A stretch of DNA of 64,000 nt from Closterium sp. NIES-65 (lineage: Eukaryota > Streptophyta > Zygnematophyceae > Desmidiales > Closteriaceae): positions 1,283,001 to 1,347,000 of the forward strand of contig CANXME010002107.1 in NCBI GenBank assembly GCA_948144175.1. Direction: 5' to 3'. This document shows, piece by piece, positions 1-10,460 of this stretch. The notes under the pieces were generated by a model that was not told the DNA's origin, did no database searches, and worked only from the letters and a program-made list of their open reading frames with translations. Made by a program: the position numbers and the translations under genes. The first letter of the stretch is position 1. Every line of letters starts with the position of its first letter.

Positions 1-192
1 CGCCCAGCCGCCCAGCAGCCGAGCCGCCGTGCAGCCGAGCCGCCGAGCCGCAAAGCAGCCGTGCCGCCGAGCCGCCCAGCAGCAGAGCCGCCCTACTGCC
101 GAGCCGCCCGAGCAGCCCTGTCCGGTAAGAGCAGCGCCTCTAACACTGCACTGCCCTTACCCTACTGTTTACGCTGCTAGTCTACTGTTGTC

Positions 193-1490
193 ATGGCTAA
201 CCCCAGTGTCCTCGCTTTTGACGTTGAGGGTCGGGCCATTGACTTTGACGTCTGGATAGATGACCTGCAGCTTTTCTTACAGTGCGATAGGGCAGACGGT
301 CTCTCCCTCTTTGACCTCACCCTTGGTGCCTCTCCTGCCCCTGCTGCTGATGCTGACGCCACTGTTCGCTCCCAGTGGGCCACGCGCGATGCTGCTGCAC
401 GTCTTGCTGTGCGTCGCCACCTCCCTACCTCTGAGCGTGCGCACTTTAGTCAGTACAAGAGTGCTCAGACCTTGTACGACGCTGTAGTTGCACGCTACTC
501 CTCCCCTGCCACTGCTGCACTGAGCCGTCTCATGCTACCGTACCTCTTCTCTGACCTTGCTGCCTTTCCCACAGTCGCTGACCTCATTACGCACCTCCGC
601 ACTAGTGACACTCGCTACCGCGCTGCGCTTCCTGTTGATTTCTGCGCCAAGACCCCCCCCCCCCATGTATATCACCCTCTACTACATAGTCACCCGGCTC
701 CCTGACTCCCTTCGCGTAGTCAGGGACCACTTCCTCGCAGTGTGCCCCACCACTCTCACTGTTGACCTCCTCGAGAAGGCCCTCCTAGCAGCAGAGAAGA
801 GCATAGTCGCTGTAGGAGCCTCTCGTGGTGACCCCCGCACCCCCGTCTTTGAGGGGTGCTCTCCCTCCCCCCTCTTGCCCTCTGTTGCTTCTGCTGCTGC
901 GGCCGACCTCGTTGGTTTTGAGTCGGTCGGCGCTGCGTCTGCCCCTTCGGGGAAGCGCCGCACAGGCAAGGGCAAGGGGGGCAAGGGCGCTGGAGGAGCT
1001 GGCGGCGGCGGTGGAGGCGGCGGTGGAGGCGGCGGAGGGAGTAGGGGTGGTGGTGGGAGTGGTGGCGGGGGTGGGGGTGCCGGTGGCAGCGGTGGAGGCG
1101 GAGGCGGTGGTGGCGGAGGGAGCGAAGGCGGCGGTGGTGGCGGAGGCGACGGCGTTGGCGGAGGCGGCGGAGGTGGCGGTGGAGCAGGTCGCGGTTCTGC
1201 GCAAAGGAGTGGCTCGGGTGGTGGTCCGCGCCAGCAGCAGCAGCGCGGTCGTGAGACCATGTCCCCTCAGCAGCTCCGTGAGTGGTACACTGCACGCCAG
1301 CGGAGTGGGGGTTCTGGTCTGTGCACCTACGTTCTGCGCACCGGCGACCGTGCGGGTGAGCAGTGTGGGGGTGCGCACCCCACCCAGCGCTGCTTTGGCC
1401 ATCGAACGGACGCGTGGCGTCACCAGTTTCCTGAGGCCACAGAGATCCCTCGCTGGGGCGAGTTGTCTAGGGCGGGGGTTGCTATCTTTG
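193..1490 (+). pseudogene. gag region of copia element A
   Basis: This is the gag part of element A. It starts MANPSVLAFD, contains a UBN2-like gag domain, then a long poly-glycine stretch (about 960-1200), then a C-terminal Cys/His cluster of the form C-x13-C-x3-H-x4-C that is also present in B and, with one extra residue, in C. It is a fossil reading frame. Confidence 0.8.
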
Positions 1491-1717
1491 ACCTTGACTT
1501 TGATGCTATTCTTTCTGCCATATATGCTGTGACTATTAGTGATGAGGGTGACTGTTACCGGTGTTTCCCGCCCAATCTAGGCATTGAGACTGCTGCTCTA
1601 GGTACTATTGAGGCTGCTGCCCTAGGTGCTTGCGAGGCTGCTGCTCTAGGTGCTAGTGCGTCTGCGTCCTCAGGTACTGGTGAGTCTGCGCTCTCAGGTA
1701 CTGCGTCGGCTTCGGCC

Positions 1718-4700
1718 TCCCTCACCTTCACCCTTGACTCTGGGGCTTCTCGCTCCTTCTTTCGAGACCGCACCACACTCATGTCGCTTGGTCGGCCGGT
1801 TGCTGTGTCTCTGGCTGACCCCTCTGGGGGTCCTGTCCTAGCTCACTTCTCCACAGTCCTCCCGTGTCCGGCTGCTCCCTCTGGCACCCTGTCTAGTCTT
1901 TACCTCCCCTCGTTCTCTACGAACTTGGTGAGTGGTGCTGACCCACAGGATGGGGGAGTGCACCAGTTCACTACTGCGAATCAGCGGGTGACACACTGCA
2001 CTGAGGCTCGGACAAGCTGACACTTGGCCACGTTTACACGTCAGCCGGGGTCGAGCCTGTACACACTGACCACTGCGTCTCCTCTAGTCACTGAGTCTGG
2101 TCGGGTAGCTGCGTCGGGTCAGGTGTTTGCTGCAGCGTCCAGGTCTGGTACTGAGTCTGCCCCCTGTTCGTGTCGTCTCCTGTCTCACGAGACTCTCCTC
2201 TGGCACCACCGTCTTGGTCACCCCTCTCTGCTTCGTCTCAGTGGCATGGCCTCCCGTTTCCTTGTTTCTGGTCTTCCCCGGTCCCTCCCTCCCCTTCCTC
2301 AGGGGCCTGGCCCTACCTGTTTCCCATGTGTCGAGGGGCGGCAGCGCGCTGCCCCTCACTCCTCCCAGTTCCCTCCGACAGAGGCCCCGCTGCAGACGCT
2401 TCACATGGACGTGTGGGGCCCAGCCCGCGTCCGTGGACAGGGTCATGAGCGCTACTTCCTGTTGGTGGTTGACGACTACTCGCGTTACACCGCAGTCTTC
2501 CCCTTGCGCAGCAAGGGTGACGTTACTGAGGTGTTGATCGACTGGATCCGCGCAGCTCGTCTCCAGCTCAGGCAGAGCTTCGGCTCGGACTTTCCTGTTC
2601 TGCGTCTGCACTCTGACAGAGGCGGAGAGTTCTCCTCTGGCCTTCTGCGAGCCTACTGTCGTGCACGAGGCATCCGCGAGACCTTCACGCTTCCGGACTC
2701 TCCGCAGCAAAATGGGATTGCTGAGCGCCGCATTGGCATGGTCATGGACGTCGCTCGTACGTCCATGATGCATGCGGCTGCCCCCCATTTTCTGTGGCCG
2801 TTTGCGTTGAGGTACGCGGCGCATCAGATCAACCTCCACCCCAGGGTCTCCAGGCCGGAGACCTCCCCAGCTTTGCTGTGGACGGGGAAGGTTGGCGATG
2901 CGTCGTCGTTCCGTGTCTGGGGATCTCGGGCGTTTGTCCGCGACTTGTCTGCGGACAAGCTGTCCCCTCATGCTGCTCTTTGCGTCTTCTTGGGGTTCCC
3001 CCCTGACGTGCCCGGGTGGCAGTTCTACCACCCCACCTCGCGCCGTGTTCTGTCCTCTCAGGACGTCACGTTTGACGAGTCGGTCCCCTTCTACCGCCTC
3101 TTCCCCTACCGCACTCCGTCCCTCCCCCCGCCACCGCTCTTCCTTGCACCAGGTCCCCCCCCGGTAGACCCCCTCCCCCCTCAGGGTCCTGCCCCTTCAG
3201 GTGTGTCCCAGGTAGACACAGTCGAGCCTGTCGAGGTTACTGGTGACTCTGGTGCTGCTGAGGGTGCTGAGCCTGGGGGTGCTGAGCGTGTGGGTGCTAC
3301 TCCTGGGGGTGCTTAGCCTGGGGGTGCTGAGTCTGGGGGTGCTGAGCCTGGGGGTACTGAGCCTCGGGGTGTTGAGCCTGGGGGTGCTGAGCCTGGAGGT
3401 GCTGTGCCTGAGGGTGCTAAGCGTGGGGGTGCTGTGTGTGAGGGTGCTGAGCCTGGGGGTGCTGCGTCTGGTGGTGCTGGGCCTGGAGGTTCTCCAGGTG
3501 CTTCGTCTTGGCGGGAGCCACTCTCTCCACAGGAGCTGCGCTAGTGGTTTGCCCGGCGCTGGAGCCGTGCTACTGGAGCTGGAAGTTCTTCGGCTACTGA
3601 GGGTGCTGCTGTCGCGGGTCCCGGAGGTGCTCGTACTGGGAGTACTGGAGCTACTGGGCCTGCGGGTTCGAATGGAGGTGGTGCTGCTGAGGGTGTTCGC
3701 GCTGAGACTACTGCTGGCGGTCCTGCTGGGGGTGCTACTGGTGCTGCTGGAGGTCCTGGAGCTGCTGGAGCTGCTGCGGGTACTGGAGCTGGAGGTATTG
3801 CTAGAGCTGGTGCTCCTGCTTGGGGCACTGGTGCGGTCCCTGGTGTGTCTGGAGTCGCCGCGCGGCCTCGACCGTACTTCTTTCCGCTCCTTCAGCAGGT
3901 TCTTGGTCTTCCGCCTTCTACTGGTCCTCCTCCTCCTCCCTTAGAGCGTCCACAGCCTGTCCCGTCGCAGTTACAGTTACAGCCTGCTTCCCCACTGCCT
4001 CCTCCTTCTCCCTACAGTAGTCCTACTGGAGGTCTTGCTGAGCGTCGTGAGCCCGCGTCTCGCCCTGCGACGCCTGTTCGTGCTGCTCGCACTAGTGGTC
4101 GTGGTTCGCGTCAACGTCCTCCTCCGTCCACTGCTCCTCTGCGTGCCCCTCTGCCTTCTCCTCCTAAGTCCTCTCTTCCTGCTCTTGCCGACCCGGAGTT
4201 GGACTCTCTTTGTGCTGCTAGTCTTACTGTCACACGTCTCCTTGCTACTGTCGTCATTGACCCTTCTTTTGAGTCCACTGCTGCGTCTGCCCTAGTTGCT
4301 GAGCTCGTCGAATTCGCTGCTCGCTGTCGCCTAGACTACGCTGCTAGCCTTGTCGCTGAGTCTGAGTCTGTCTGTCCTCCGTCCGTCGGGGGTGAGTGTG
4401 CCCTTGGCACGGACGTCCTTGAGGACATGCAGGAGGAGTTCCAGTGTCTGGCTGCTGCTTCACCTCATCTCGTCTCCGTACTGCTTACCCCTGAGGGAGA
4501 CCCGGATGCACTTGACATCCCGACTCCGCGCTCTTACGCTGAGGCGATAGAGGGTCCCTACTCTTCTCAATTACAGGCAGCTATGGACACAGAGATGGCT
4601 TCCTGGACGTCCACAAGCACCTACGTTGACGAGGTTCCCCCGCCTGGGGCGAACATCGTCAGTGGCATGTGGATCTTCAGGGTGAAGCGGCCGCTGGGTT

Positions 4701-5930
4701 ATCCGCCTGTCTTCAAGGCACGGTACGTGGCTCATGGCTTCAGTCAGCGGCAGGGAGTTGACTACTTTCAGACCTTCTCTCCCACCCCGAAGATGACCAC
4801 TCTTCGGGTACTGCTGCACGTTGCTGCTCACCGTGACTACAAGCTGCACTCTCTTGACTTCAGCACAGCTTTCTTGCAGGGCAGCCTGCACGAGGAGATT
4901 TGGCTGCGCCGCCCACCTGGCTTAACTGGGTCTTTTCCTCCTGGTACCCAGTGGAGTCTCCAGCGTCCAGTCTACGGTCTCCGCCATGCGCCCCGTGAGT
5001 GGCACGACACACTGAGGACTACACTTGCAGCTCTTGGGTTTGCTCCTTCTACAGCCGACCCGTCGCTGTTTCTGCGCATCGACACCTCTCTGCCGCCGTT
5101 CTATATCCTCGTGTACGTCGACGACTTGGTCTTTGCCACAGCTGACACTGCTGGACTCGCCTATGTGAAGTCCGAGCTGCAGAAGAGACACACGTGCACA
5201 GACCTGGGTGAACTGCGCAACTACCTTGGCTTGCAGATCACCCGGGACAGAGCACGCCGCACCATTACCGTGACTCAGTCACACATGGTGCAGCAGGTCC
5301 TTCAGGGCTTCGGCTTCACGTAATCCTCGCCTCATGCCACTCCTCTGCCTACTCGCCACTCGCTCTCAGCTCTGCCTTCGGATGAGTCCGTAGAGTCGAG
5401 TGGCCCGTATCCAGAGCTTGTTGGCTGCCTCATGTACCCGATGACCTGCACACGACCTGACCTTACATACCCTCTTAGCATTCTCGCACGCTATGTTGCT
5501 CCTGGGAGACACCGACCAGAGCACATGGCTGCAGCGAAGAGGGTGTTGCGCTACTTGTGCAGTACGTCGGGCATGGGGCTAGTGCTTGGAGGGCGGAGTC
5601 CAGTGGTCCTCACTGGGCACGCAGACGCTTCTTGGGCTGACGACCAGGCTACGCAGCGGTCGTCACTGGGTTACACCTTCAGCCTTGGTTCCGGCTCTGT
5701 CTCGTGGCGGGCTACTCGCTCGTCTTCTGTTCTCGGCTCCAGTTGTGAGGCTGAGATCTACGCTGGGGTCATGGCTGCACAGGAGCTTCGCTGGCTCACC
5801 TACCTGCTGACTGACCTTGGAGAGCCGCCTCGTTCTCCTCCAGTTCTATACGTAGACAACAAGGCCATGCTGGTCTTGTGTCCAGAGCAGCGTCTGGAGC
5901 ACAGAACAAAGCACATTGCTCTCCGCTAAT
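1718..5930 (+). pseudogene. pol region of copia element A
   Basis: Protease, integrase, reverse transcriptase and RNase H parts lie in Ty1/copia order (integrase before reverse transcriptase). The integrase shows the GAG-pre-integrase LWHHRLGHPS motif and the HSDRGGEF core. The RNase H shows ADASWADD and the SSCEAE motif. The region is broken. Confidence 0.85.
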
Positions 5931-6305
5931 TTCTTGCTCGTGAGCTACAGCAGCGTGGACAGTTGCGGCTTGCGTACGTGGCCTCTGAGGCCAACACTGC
6001 TGATGTCTTCACTAAGGCACTTCCGCCTTGTGATCATCAGCGCTTCTGCACTCAGCTGGGTCTTGTCCCTGTCTTGCCTCACTTGCTCACCTCTTGACCT
6101 TACTTGTACTGTTACATATATATACCTGCTCTTGCTTATCTAGTCTTATATATATATGTACTCCTGCATGTGAACTGGCCTTGTGGCCTTGAACTTGTGC
6201 TCAGAATGTGTGGTGACTTTGTGATCCACCCTGAGCTTACTTTGCTTTGCTTTGCTTGACTGGTCTTGTGACCCTTTGTTCTCCCCCACTTTGCCTATGG
6301 GGGTG

Positions 6306-6441
6306 TGTCAGAACATTTTAGCTTATGCTTTTGTGTAGGCTGTAGTGGGGTATCCCATAGGGGGTACAACCCAATTAGGGTTAGTACTTGTACCCACTTC
6401 TTTCATAGTTCATTCATTCCTCGTTTCAGTTTTCTCATACA
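6306..6441 (+). repeat. 3' LTR of copia element A
   Basis: The 136-bp LTR begins TGTCAGAACATTTTAG and ends CTCATACA, giving TG...CA ends. It shares the core GTAGTGGGGTATCCCATAGG with the LTRs of B and C. The preceding sequence (GCCTATGGGGGTG) is the polypurine tract shared by all three elements. Confidence 0.88.
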
Positions 6442-7094
6442 GTAGCTGTTTTTTTCAACCCTTATATTGCTGACTTCCCCGACATGCTAGGCGGGGGAAG
6501 CGCTAGTATAAATTTAAAACTTAAAATATTCATCAATTCGTTTGATGAATATGAGAAATGCAATTATCGTTTGGTCGGTCATTGCAATTCTCCTCAGATT
6601 CTCACATTTCTAAATCATGCGCGTTACAAAAGAACCATGTAGAGTAGCAATGACCAGCAATTGACCAGAAAGCTGTAAACAAGTACGGTATGATCGTTAT
6701 GAAAAGATTGTCAAATTTATTATGGTAGTACCCTAAACAAACTTTTTCGAGTTATTTTACATTTTTTTTTGCAGATGAAAAATTTCCCTAAACAATTTTC
6801 GTGATTTTTTTTTTTTGCTTTAGGTCGATTGCAATAGGTTGCTTAGCAACCCAAAAACATCAGAGTATGCCCCCTCGGATAGTAAGGTACAACAAAAGAA
6901 TGAAATGCAATAACTTACCCTGTCATTGTATTTTCTCACAAATATAGGTAAGCAGTGTGACAAGTTTTTGTTACGGTAGTTTGGTTTGATTTTTCAAGAA
7001 TAATTAATTCTTGAAAAAAAAAAACCAGCTCCGATCGATTGCAATAGGTTGCTCCGCAACCCCAAAAAAAAAACCTAAATAGAAGAATAAGTTA
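6442..7094. other. AT-rich intergenic stretch with short hairpins
   Basis: No gene is seen. The base composition drops sharply after the copia LTR. There is a hairpin at 6526-6552 (11-bp arms, 5-base loop). A repeated motif, ATTGCAATAGGTTGCT followed by two bases and GCAACCC, occurs at about 6829-6853 and again at about 7038-7062; each copy contains the palindrome GGTTGC/GCAACC. Several A and T runs follow. It may be the decayed end of a DNA transposon, which would fit the BED finger just downstream. Confidence 0.4.
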
Positions 7095-7253
7095 TTCTTT
7101 GTGTACAAGAATAGCTTCTATGCCTATGGCCTCAATAAAGGAAGGATAGCGCAGTGCCGCTACTGCAAGCACAGATTTGCCACCAACCAAATTCGCTGCA
7201 CGGCTCATCTTGCAAATTGGGAGAAAACAACACCGTCGGCCAATCTTGATTGA
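7095..7253 (+). pseudogene. BED-type zinc-finger fragment, probable DNA transposon remnant
   Basis: An open frame of 52 codons, without a start codon, encodes FFVYKNSFYAYGLNKGRIAQ, then CRYCKHRF and RCTAHLANWE. The C-x2-C pair followed by an HL dipeptide is the pattern of BED fingers at the N-terminus of hAT-type transposases. The second histidine-side ligand is not obvious. The frame ends in a stop and no transposase core follows, so it is read as an isolated exon or a decayed remnant. It lies in the AT-rich stretch with short hairpins. The assignment rests only on motif shape. Confidence 0.4.
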
Positions 7254-7506
7254 TATGTGCTAAAGCCCCCAAGGATGTAAAAAATGGCTTTGGCAACATG
7301 GAGGAAAACAATGTTCAGTGCGAGCAGAAAGAAAAAGCAGATGACGCAGTCGTGCAGCGAGCGGTGCAGTAAGCGGTGCAGAGAGTGACTCGATTGGGAA
7401 GAAGAGGGATCGCATGTTGAAAGAGAACGGAGGGAGTGATGCGAAGAGCGCGACGGACGAGGCTGTATGCCTCTACCGTGCGGTGTGAAAGAGTGGGAGC
7501 TCGAGG

Positions 7507-7770
7507 AGAGGCTTACCGGGTGTGGGAAAAGAAGAGGGAAAGAGAGGCTTACCGGGTGTGGGAAAAGAAGAAGGGAAGAGAGGCTTACCGGGTGTGGGAA
7601 AAGAAGAAGGGAAGAGAGGCTTACCGAATGTGGGAAAAGAAGAGGGGAAGAGAGGCATACCGGGTGTGGGAAAAGAAGAGGGGAAGAGAGGCTTACCGGT
7701 TATGGGAAACGAAGAGGGGAAGAGAGGCTTACCGGGTGTGGGAAAAGAAGAGGGGAAGAGAGGCTTACCG
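7507..7770 (-). repeat. 36-bp tandem repeat made of splice-donor copies
   Basis: About seven to eight copies of a 36-bp unit. On the minus strand each unit reads CCCACACCCG followed by GTAAGCC, then a pyrimidine spacer. This is the end of the glycosyltransferase exon (…SHTR) and its 5' splice site, so the repeat is an expanded exon-intron junction lying directly downstream of that exon. Confidence 0.8.
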
Positions 7771-7967
7771 GGTGTGGGAAGCGATCCAGTAGTCGAAGAA
7801 TCGCAGCACACGGTCGTTACTCCGAGCCATGTAGAACCCCTTATTAGCTGCCGCTAGTATTGAGTCAGCTTAAAGATCAGCTTACCGGGTGTGTGAATTG
7901 ATCCAGTAGTCAAAGAACTGAAGCACTCGGTCGTTGCTGCGAGCCATGTAGAACCCCGTATTGGCTG
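7769..7967 (-). repeat. Two extra copies of the glycosyltransferase exon tail
   Basis: Two further copies of the last visible exon of the glycosyltransferase lie downstream of it, at about 7967-7886 and 7845-7769. Both read NxGFYMARSNDRVL…DYW and both end in CACCCG|GTAAGC, so each keeps a usable splice donor. They are separated by about 35-40 bp containing GAGTTGACTCAAC-like palindromes. The copies differ by a few substitutions. Confidence 0.8.
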
Positions 7968-8002
7968 CTGCTGGTGTTGAGTCAACTCAAAGATCAGCTT
8001 AC

Positions 8003-9524
8003 CGGGTGTGTGAATTGATCCAGTAGTCGAAGAATTGCAACACTCGGTCGTTGCTGCGAGCCATGTAGAACCCCGTATTGGCTGCCGCCTCCTTGACGTC
8101 TGCCGACCAATGATCACACGCTGTCACAAAGTCGGATGAGATCGGGAGCAGGTAGGGAAGGGGGTTCTGGTGAAGGGGAGGAAAGGAAAGAAGGGAGATG
8201 ATTAGGTTGGGTTAGAGGACACCTTTGAGAATTCTCAAAAGTCGCTGCAGGACACCTCTGCTTCCGCCTTGACGTCCGCCGACCAGTGATCGCATCACAG
8301 GCTGTCGCGATGTCGGATGATATGGGGAGTAGGTGGGGAAGGGGGCTCTTGTATAGAGGAAAAGAAGGTGAGGGGGGAGGGGAGGGGGGGGTGTGGGGGG
8401 GAGAGAATGAAGGAGGGAAAAGAAGAGGGATCTGTGAAGAGAGCCAGCGGATGAAGTGGTTGGAGACAGCAAAATAAGAAGGTTGTTACAACAACTTGTG
8501 TACAGTTGTTTTTCCCCGTTTTCTTCAAGAGAATGATTCCGAAAGGTGTCTCAAAACGAGTCACATTGCACATAGCACAATGGCGTTGTTGGATGACTTT
8601 TGAGGCGTCTCAAAAGTCGTCACTTAGCAACATGGCGTTGCTGCATGCCTGAATGCAACCACATGACGTCACTGCCACACACCTGCAGCCACAAGACGTC
8701 ACTGCCACACACCTGTAGCCACATGACGTCATTGTCTGTGAAGATCACATCAAATCCTAAAGATATGATTCCCCTGACGATATGCAGCCGCCTCCAGACC
8801 TGAGCAGAGAGGAGAGGACCAAAGCAAATACGAGAAATGAGGCGACATAGAGGAGAGATAAGGAAAGATGAGGAGAGATGAGGAGAGATGAGGAGAGATG
8901 AGGAGAGATGAGGAGAGATGAGGAGAGATGAGGAGAGATGAGGAGATGGGGAGAGATGAGGAGATGGGGAGAGATGAGGAGAGATGAGGAGAGATGTGGA
9001 GAGATGAGGAGAGATGAGGAGATGATGAGGAGATGAGGAGAGGTGAGGAGAGATGAGGAGAGATGAGGAGATGAGGAGAGGTGAGGAGAGATGAGGAGAG
9101 ATGAGGAGATGGGGAGAGGTGAGAGGAGATAAGGAAGGATGAAGATAGAATCTAGAGCAACAGCGGGGGAGTGGATAGAGATGATGGAATAACCCACAAG
9201 GACAAAAAGGGAAAAACAAGCAGGGACGAAAAGGGGAAAAGTAGCAGGGACAAAAAGGGGAAGAACAGCATCGACGAAAAGGGAAAAAACAGCATCGACA
9301 TCCATTCGGATCTCTTAGCATACGGCCCACCCAGAAAGGCAAAAATACCAGGGGCAAAAATACCAGGTGCACGAAGGCCGGAGTCATGAACTTCTTCTGG
9401 TCGCCACTGAAGTCGTCCCTCTCGCCCTCTGGTGCATCCTCCTGCCCGCAAAAAAAAAGACGGAAAGGGCCGAGGAGTTTTTTTAACCAGGTGCAAATAG
9501 GAGGGGGATGTAGGTTGTGTGTGT

Positions 9525-9575
<51 letters not shown>

Positions 9576-10460
9576 GGGTGGGGAAGGGGGATTGGAATCA
9601 AGAACATTCCTCGAACAGACAGCTTATGATGTGAGAGTGACGTTGGTTCCCTAATATACATACAGTGCCCCCTCCCTTTTGAGAATTCCCCAAAATGGCA
9701 CACATGCTCCGTCCCTTCACATGCCCTGCACCCTTGATGCCTGCGCTGCTGCCAGTCCAATTGGTCTCTTGCCCATCCATAAACGTGTTATTTTGAGACG
9801 CCTCAAAATAACACTTCTACCCGTTGATGCCTACGGTGCTGCTTCCAGTCCAACTGGTCTCTAGCCCAGCAGTTGCACCTGTCTCCCAAGGAAGCAGTGC
9901 GGGCAAGTTTTGAGACATCTCAAAGGTCATGCTATCCACCCATGATGCCTACGGTGCTGCTGCCAGTCTAACTGGTCTCTAGCCCAGCAGCCGCACCTGT
10001 CTGCCAACCAAGGAAGCAGTGCGGGCGGGCGCACCTGTGTGTGAATTCATCAGTGCGGACAGGCACACCTGTGAGTCAAGGAAGCAGTGCAGGCGGAGCG
10101 AGCACCAGAACTCGAGGCTGTGGCGGTAGCAGACCACGAGCAGGCGAGACACCAGCGTGCGTGGGGTCTTTTGAGACACCAGCGTGCGTGGGGTCTTTTG
10201 AAAGTCCCACGGATCTGTGCTCATGAAGAAGGGCAGCAGTAGGCAAGGTCGCCTTTAGCACAGATCCGGGGATCTTTTGAGACACCAGCGTGCGTGGGGT
10301 CTTTTGAGACACCAGCGTGCGTGGGGTCTTTTGAGACGTCTCAAGAGACACCAGCGTGCCTGATGCCCTCGTGCGTCGCATCAGAGGCATGGGCCCCAAG
10401 CTCGGAATATTAGCATCTGCCTGTGTGGACTCAACAGCTGCACCTCCCAAGTATCCCTCC
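8003..10460 (-). CDS. GT77-like nucleotide-diphospho-sugar transferase, partial and repeat-disrupted
   Basis: Minus-strand exons that splice in phase are visible. One ends at 10069 and encodes …RLLVVCYRHSLEFWCS…CFLDSQ. Then 9441-9364 encodes EDAPEGERDDFSGDQ…FVHL, 8799-8713 encodes VWRRL…LGFDVIFTDNDVMWLQ, and 8166-8003 encodes NPLPYLLP…NTGFYMARSNDR…DYWINSHTR. The TDNDVMWL segment is the DxD nucleotide-sugar site of the PF03407/GT77 family, and NPLPYL followed by NTGFYMARSN is the usual next block. Such enzymes are Golgi type II membrane proteins adding arabinose, xylose or galactose to cell-wall glycans; the substrate cannot be told here. The N-terminal side runs in frame into the 15-bp array. 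No membrane anchor is seen, and the 3' exons after …SHTR are absent, ending near element A. It may be a pseudogene or have exons outside the window. The boundary at 10160-10350 is disturbed by repeats. Confidence 0.7.
8224..8239. repeat. Palindrome TTTGAGAATTCTCAAA
   Basis: A perfect 16-bp palindrome between two copies of a glycosyltransferase exon segment. Confidence 0.95.
8258..8345 (-). repeat. Upstream partial copy of a glycosyltransferase exon
   Basis: This stretch repeats, with small insertions, the sequence coding for SSDFVTACDHWSADVK in the exon at 8166-8003. The palindrome at 8224-8239 lies between the two copies. It is no longer open in the same frame. Confidence 0.65.
8595..8618. 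repeat. 24-bp palindrome, TTTTGAG core
   Basis: GACTTTTGAG and CTCAAAAGTC flank a GCGT centre. It lies just beside the repeated copies of the DxD exon tail. Confidence 0.95.
8641..8735 (-). repeat. Tandem copies of the DxD exon tail and its donor
   Basis: About three copies of a 30- to 35-bp unit that on the minus strand reads GACGTCATGTGGCTACAG followed by GTGTGTGGC. Copy one is the end of the exon encoding DVMWLQ; the others repeat the exon end together with its GT donor inside the intron. Confidence 0.75.
8845..9135 (+). repeat. GAGGAGAGAT decanucleotide array
   Basis: A purine-only array based on a 10-bp unit GAGGAGAGAT, with shorter GAGGAGATG and GGGGAGAGATG variants. It lies in the intron between the 9441-9364 and 8799-8713 exons, upstream of the 3' splice site of the DxD exon, so the transcript would carry a long pyrimidine tract. 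Confidence 0.85.
9199..9302 (+). repeat. 24-bp tandem repeat, about four copies
   Basis: About four copies of a 24-bp unit of the form GGACGAAAAGGGGAAAAGTA with GCA/GCAT junctions. It is intronic in the glycosyltransferase gene. Confidence 0.75.
9525..9574 (+). repeat. 50-base uninterrupted G run
   Basis: Fifty consecutive G residues, flanked by GTGTGT on the left and AGGGTGGGG on the right. On the minus strand it is a C run about 80 bases upstream of the exon start at 9441. The exact length may be affected by sequencing or assembly error. Confidence 0.9.
9730..10068 (-). repeat. About 115-bp tandem copies of an exon tail
   Basis: Three imperfect copies start TGATGCCTAC/GC and carry AACTGGTCTCTAGCCCA. 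At least two continue to a minus-strand CACTGCTTCCTTG…ACAG|GTG, which repeats the end and donor of the exon ending at 10069. Palindromes at 9785-9814 and 9909-9924 sit between the copies. Confidence 0.7.
9785..9814. repeat. 30-bp palindrome, TTTTGAG core with extended arms
   Basis: GTGTTATTTTGAG and CTCAAAATAACAC surround ACGC. The outer 6 bp are not part of the shared core and are specific to this copy. Confidence 0.95.
10147..10350 (-). repeat. 27-bp repeat interrupting the glycosyltransferase exon
   Basis: Four to five copies of TTTTGAGACACCAGCGTGCG followed by TGGGGTC, in two pairs separated by about 80 bp. On the minus strand each copy carries CACGCTG|GTGTCTC, repeating the codons around TLVS of the adjoining exon. 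Splicing across this stretch cannot be settled by eye. Confidence 0.75.
10327..10348. repeat. 22-bp palindrome, TTTTGAG core
   Basis: TCTTTTGAGAC and GTCTCAAGAGA, with one G-T mismatch. It lies at the edge of the 27-bp repeat. Confidence 0.93.

Larger units (their letters stand above)
1..6441 (+). mobile_element. Ty1/copia LTR retrotransposon A (5' end outside window, broken)
   Basis: The parts run in copia order: gag (about 193-1490), protease (about 1720-1800, motif LDSGAS), pre-integrase and integrase core (about 2170-3020), a Gly/Ala-rich linker made of 15-bp repeats (about 3240-3840), reverse transcriptase (about 4660-5320, YVDD) and RNase H (about 5600-5930). A purine tract (TATGGGGGTG) precedes the 3' LTR. 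The 5' LTR is not in the window. The leader at 1-190 is GC-rich and matches the leader of element B just before gag. The element is broken, with roughly five breaks. Its age cannot be read because only one LTR is visible. It belongs to the same family as B and C. Confidence 0.93.

Noticed and set aside
7507-7770. CRISPR-like array
   Set aside because: Units are directly adjacent with no unique spacers and derive from an exon edge; the genome is eukaryotic.
8620-9387. Minus-strand 255-codon open frame rich in Leu/Ser/His
   Set aside because: Most of it is the purine array read on the other strand. Only the short end that matches LGFDVIFTDNDVMWL is real, as a separate exon with splice borders.
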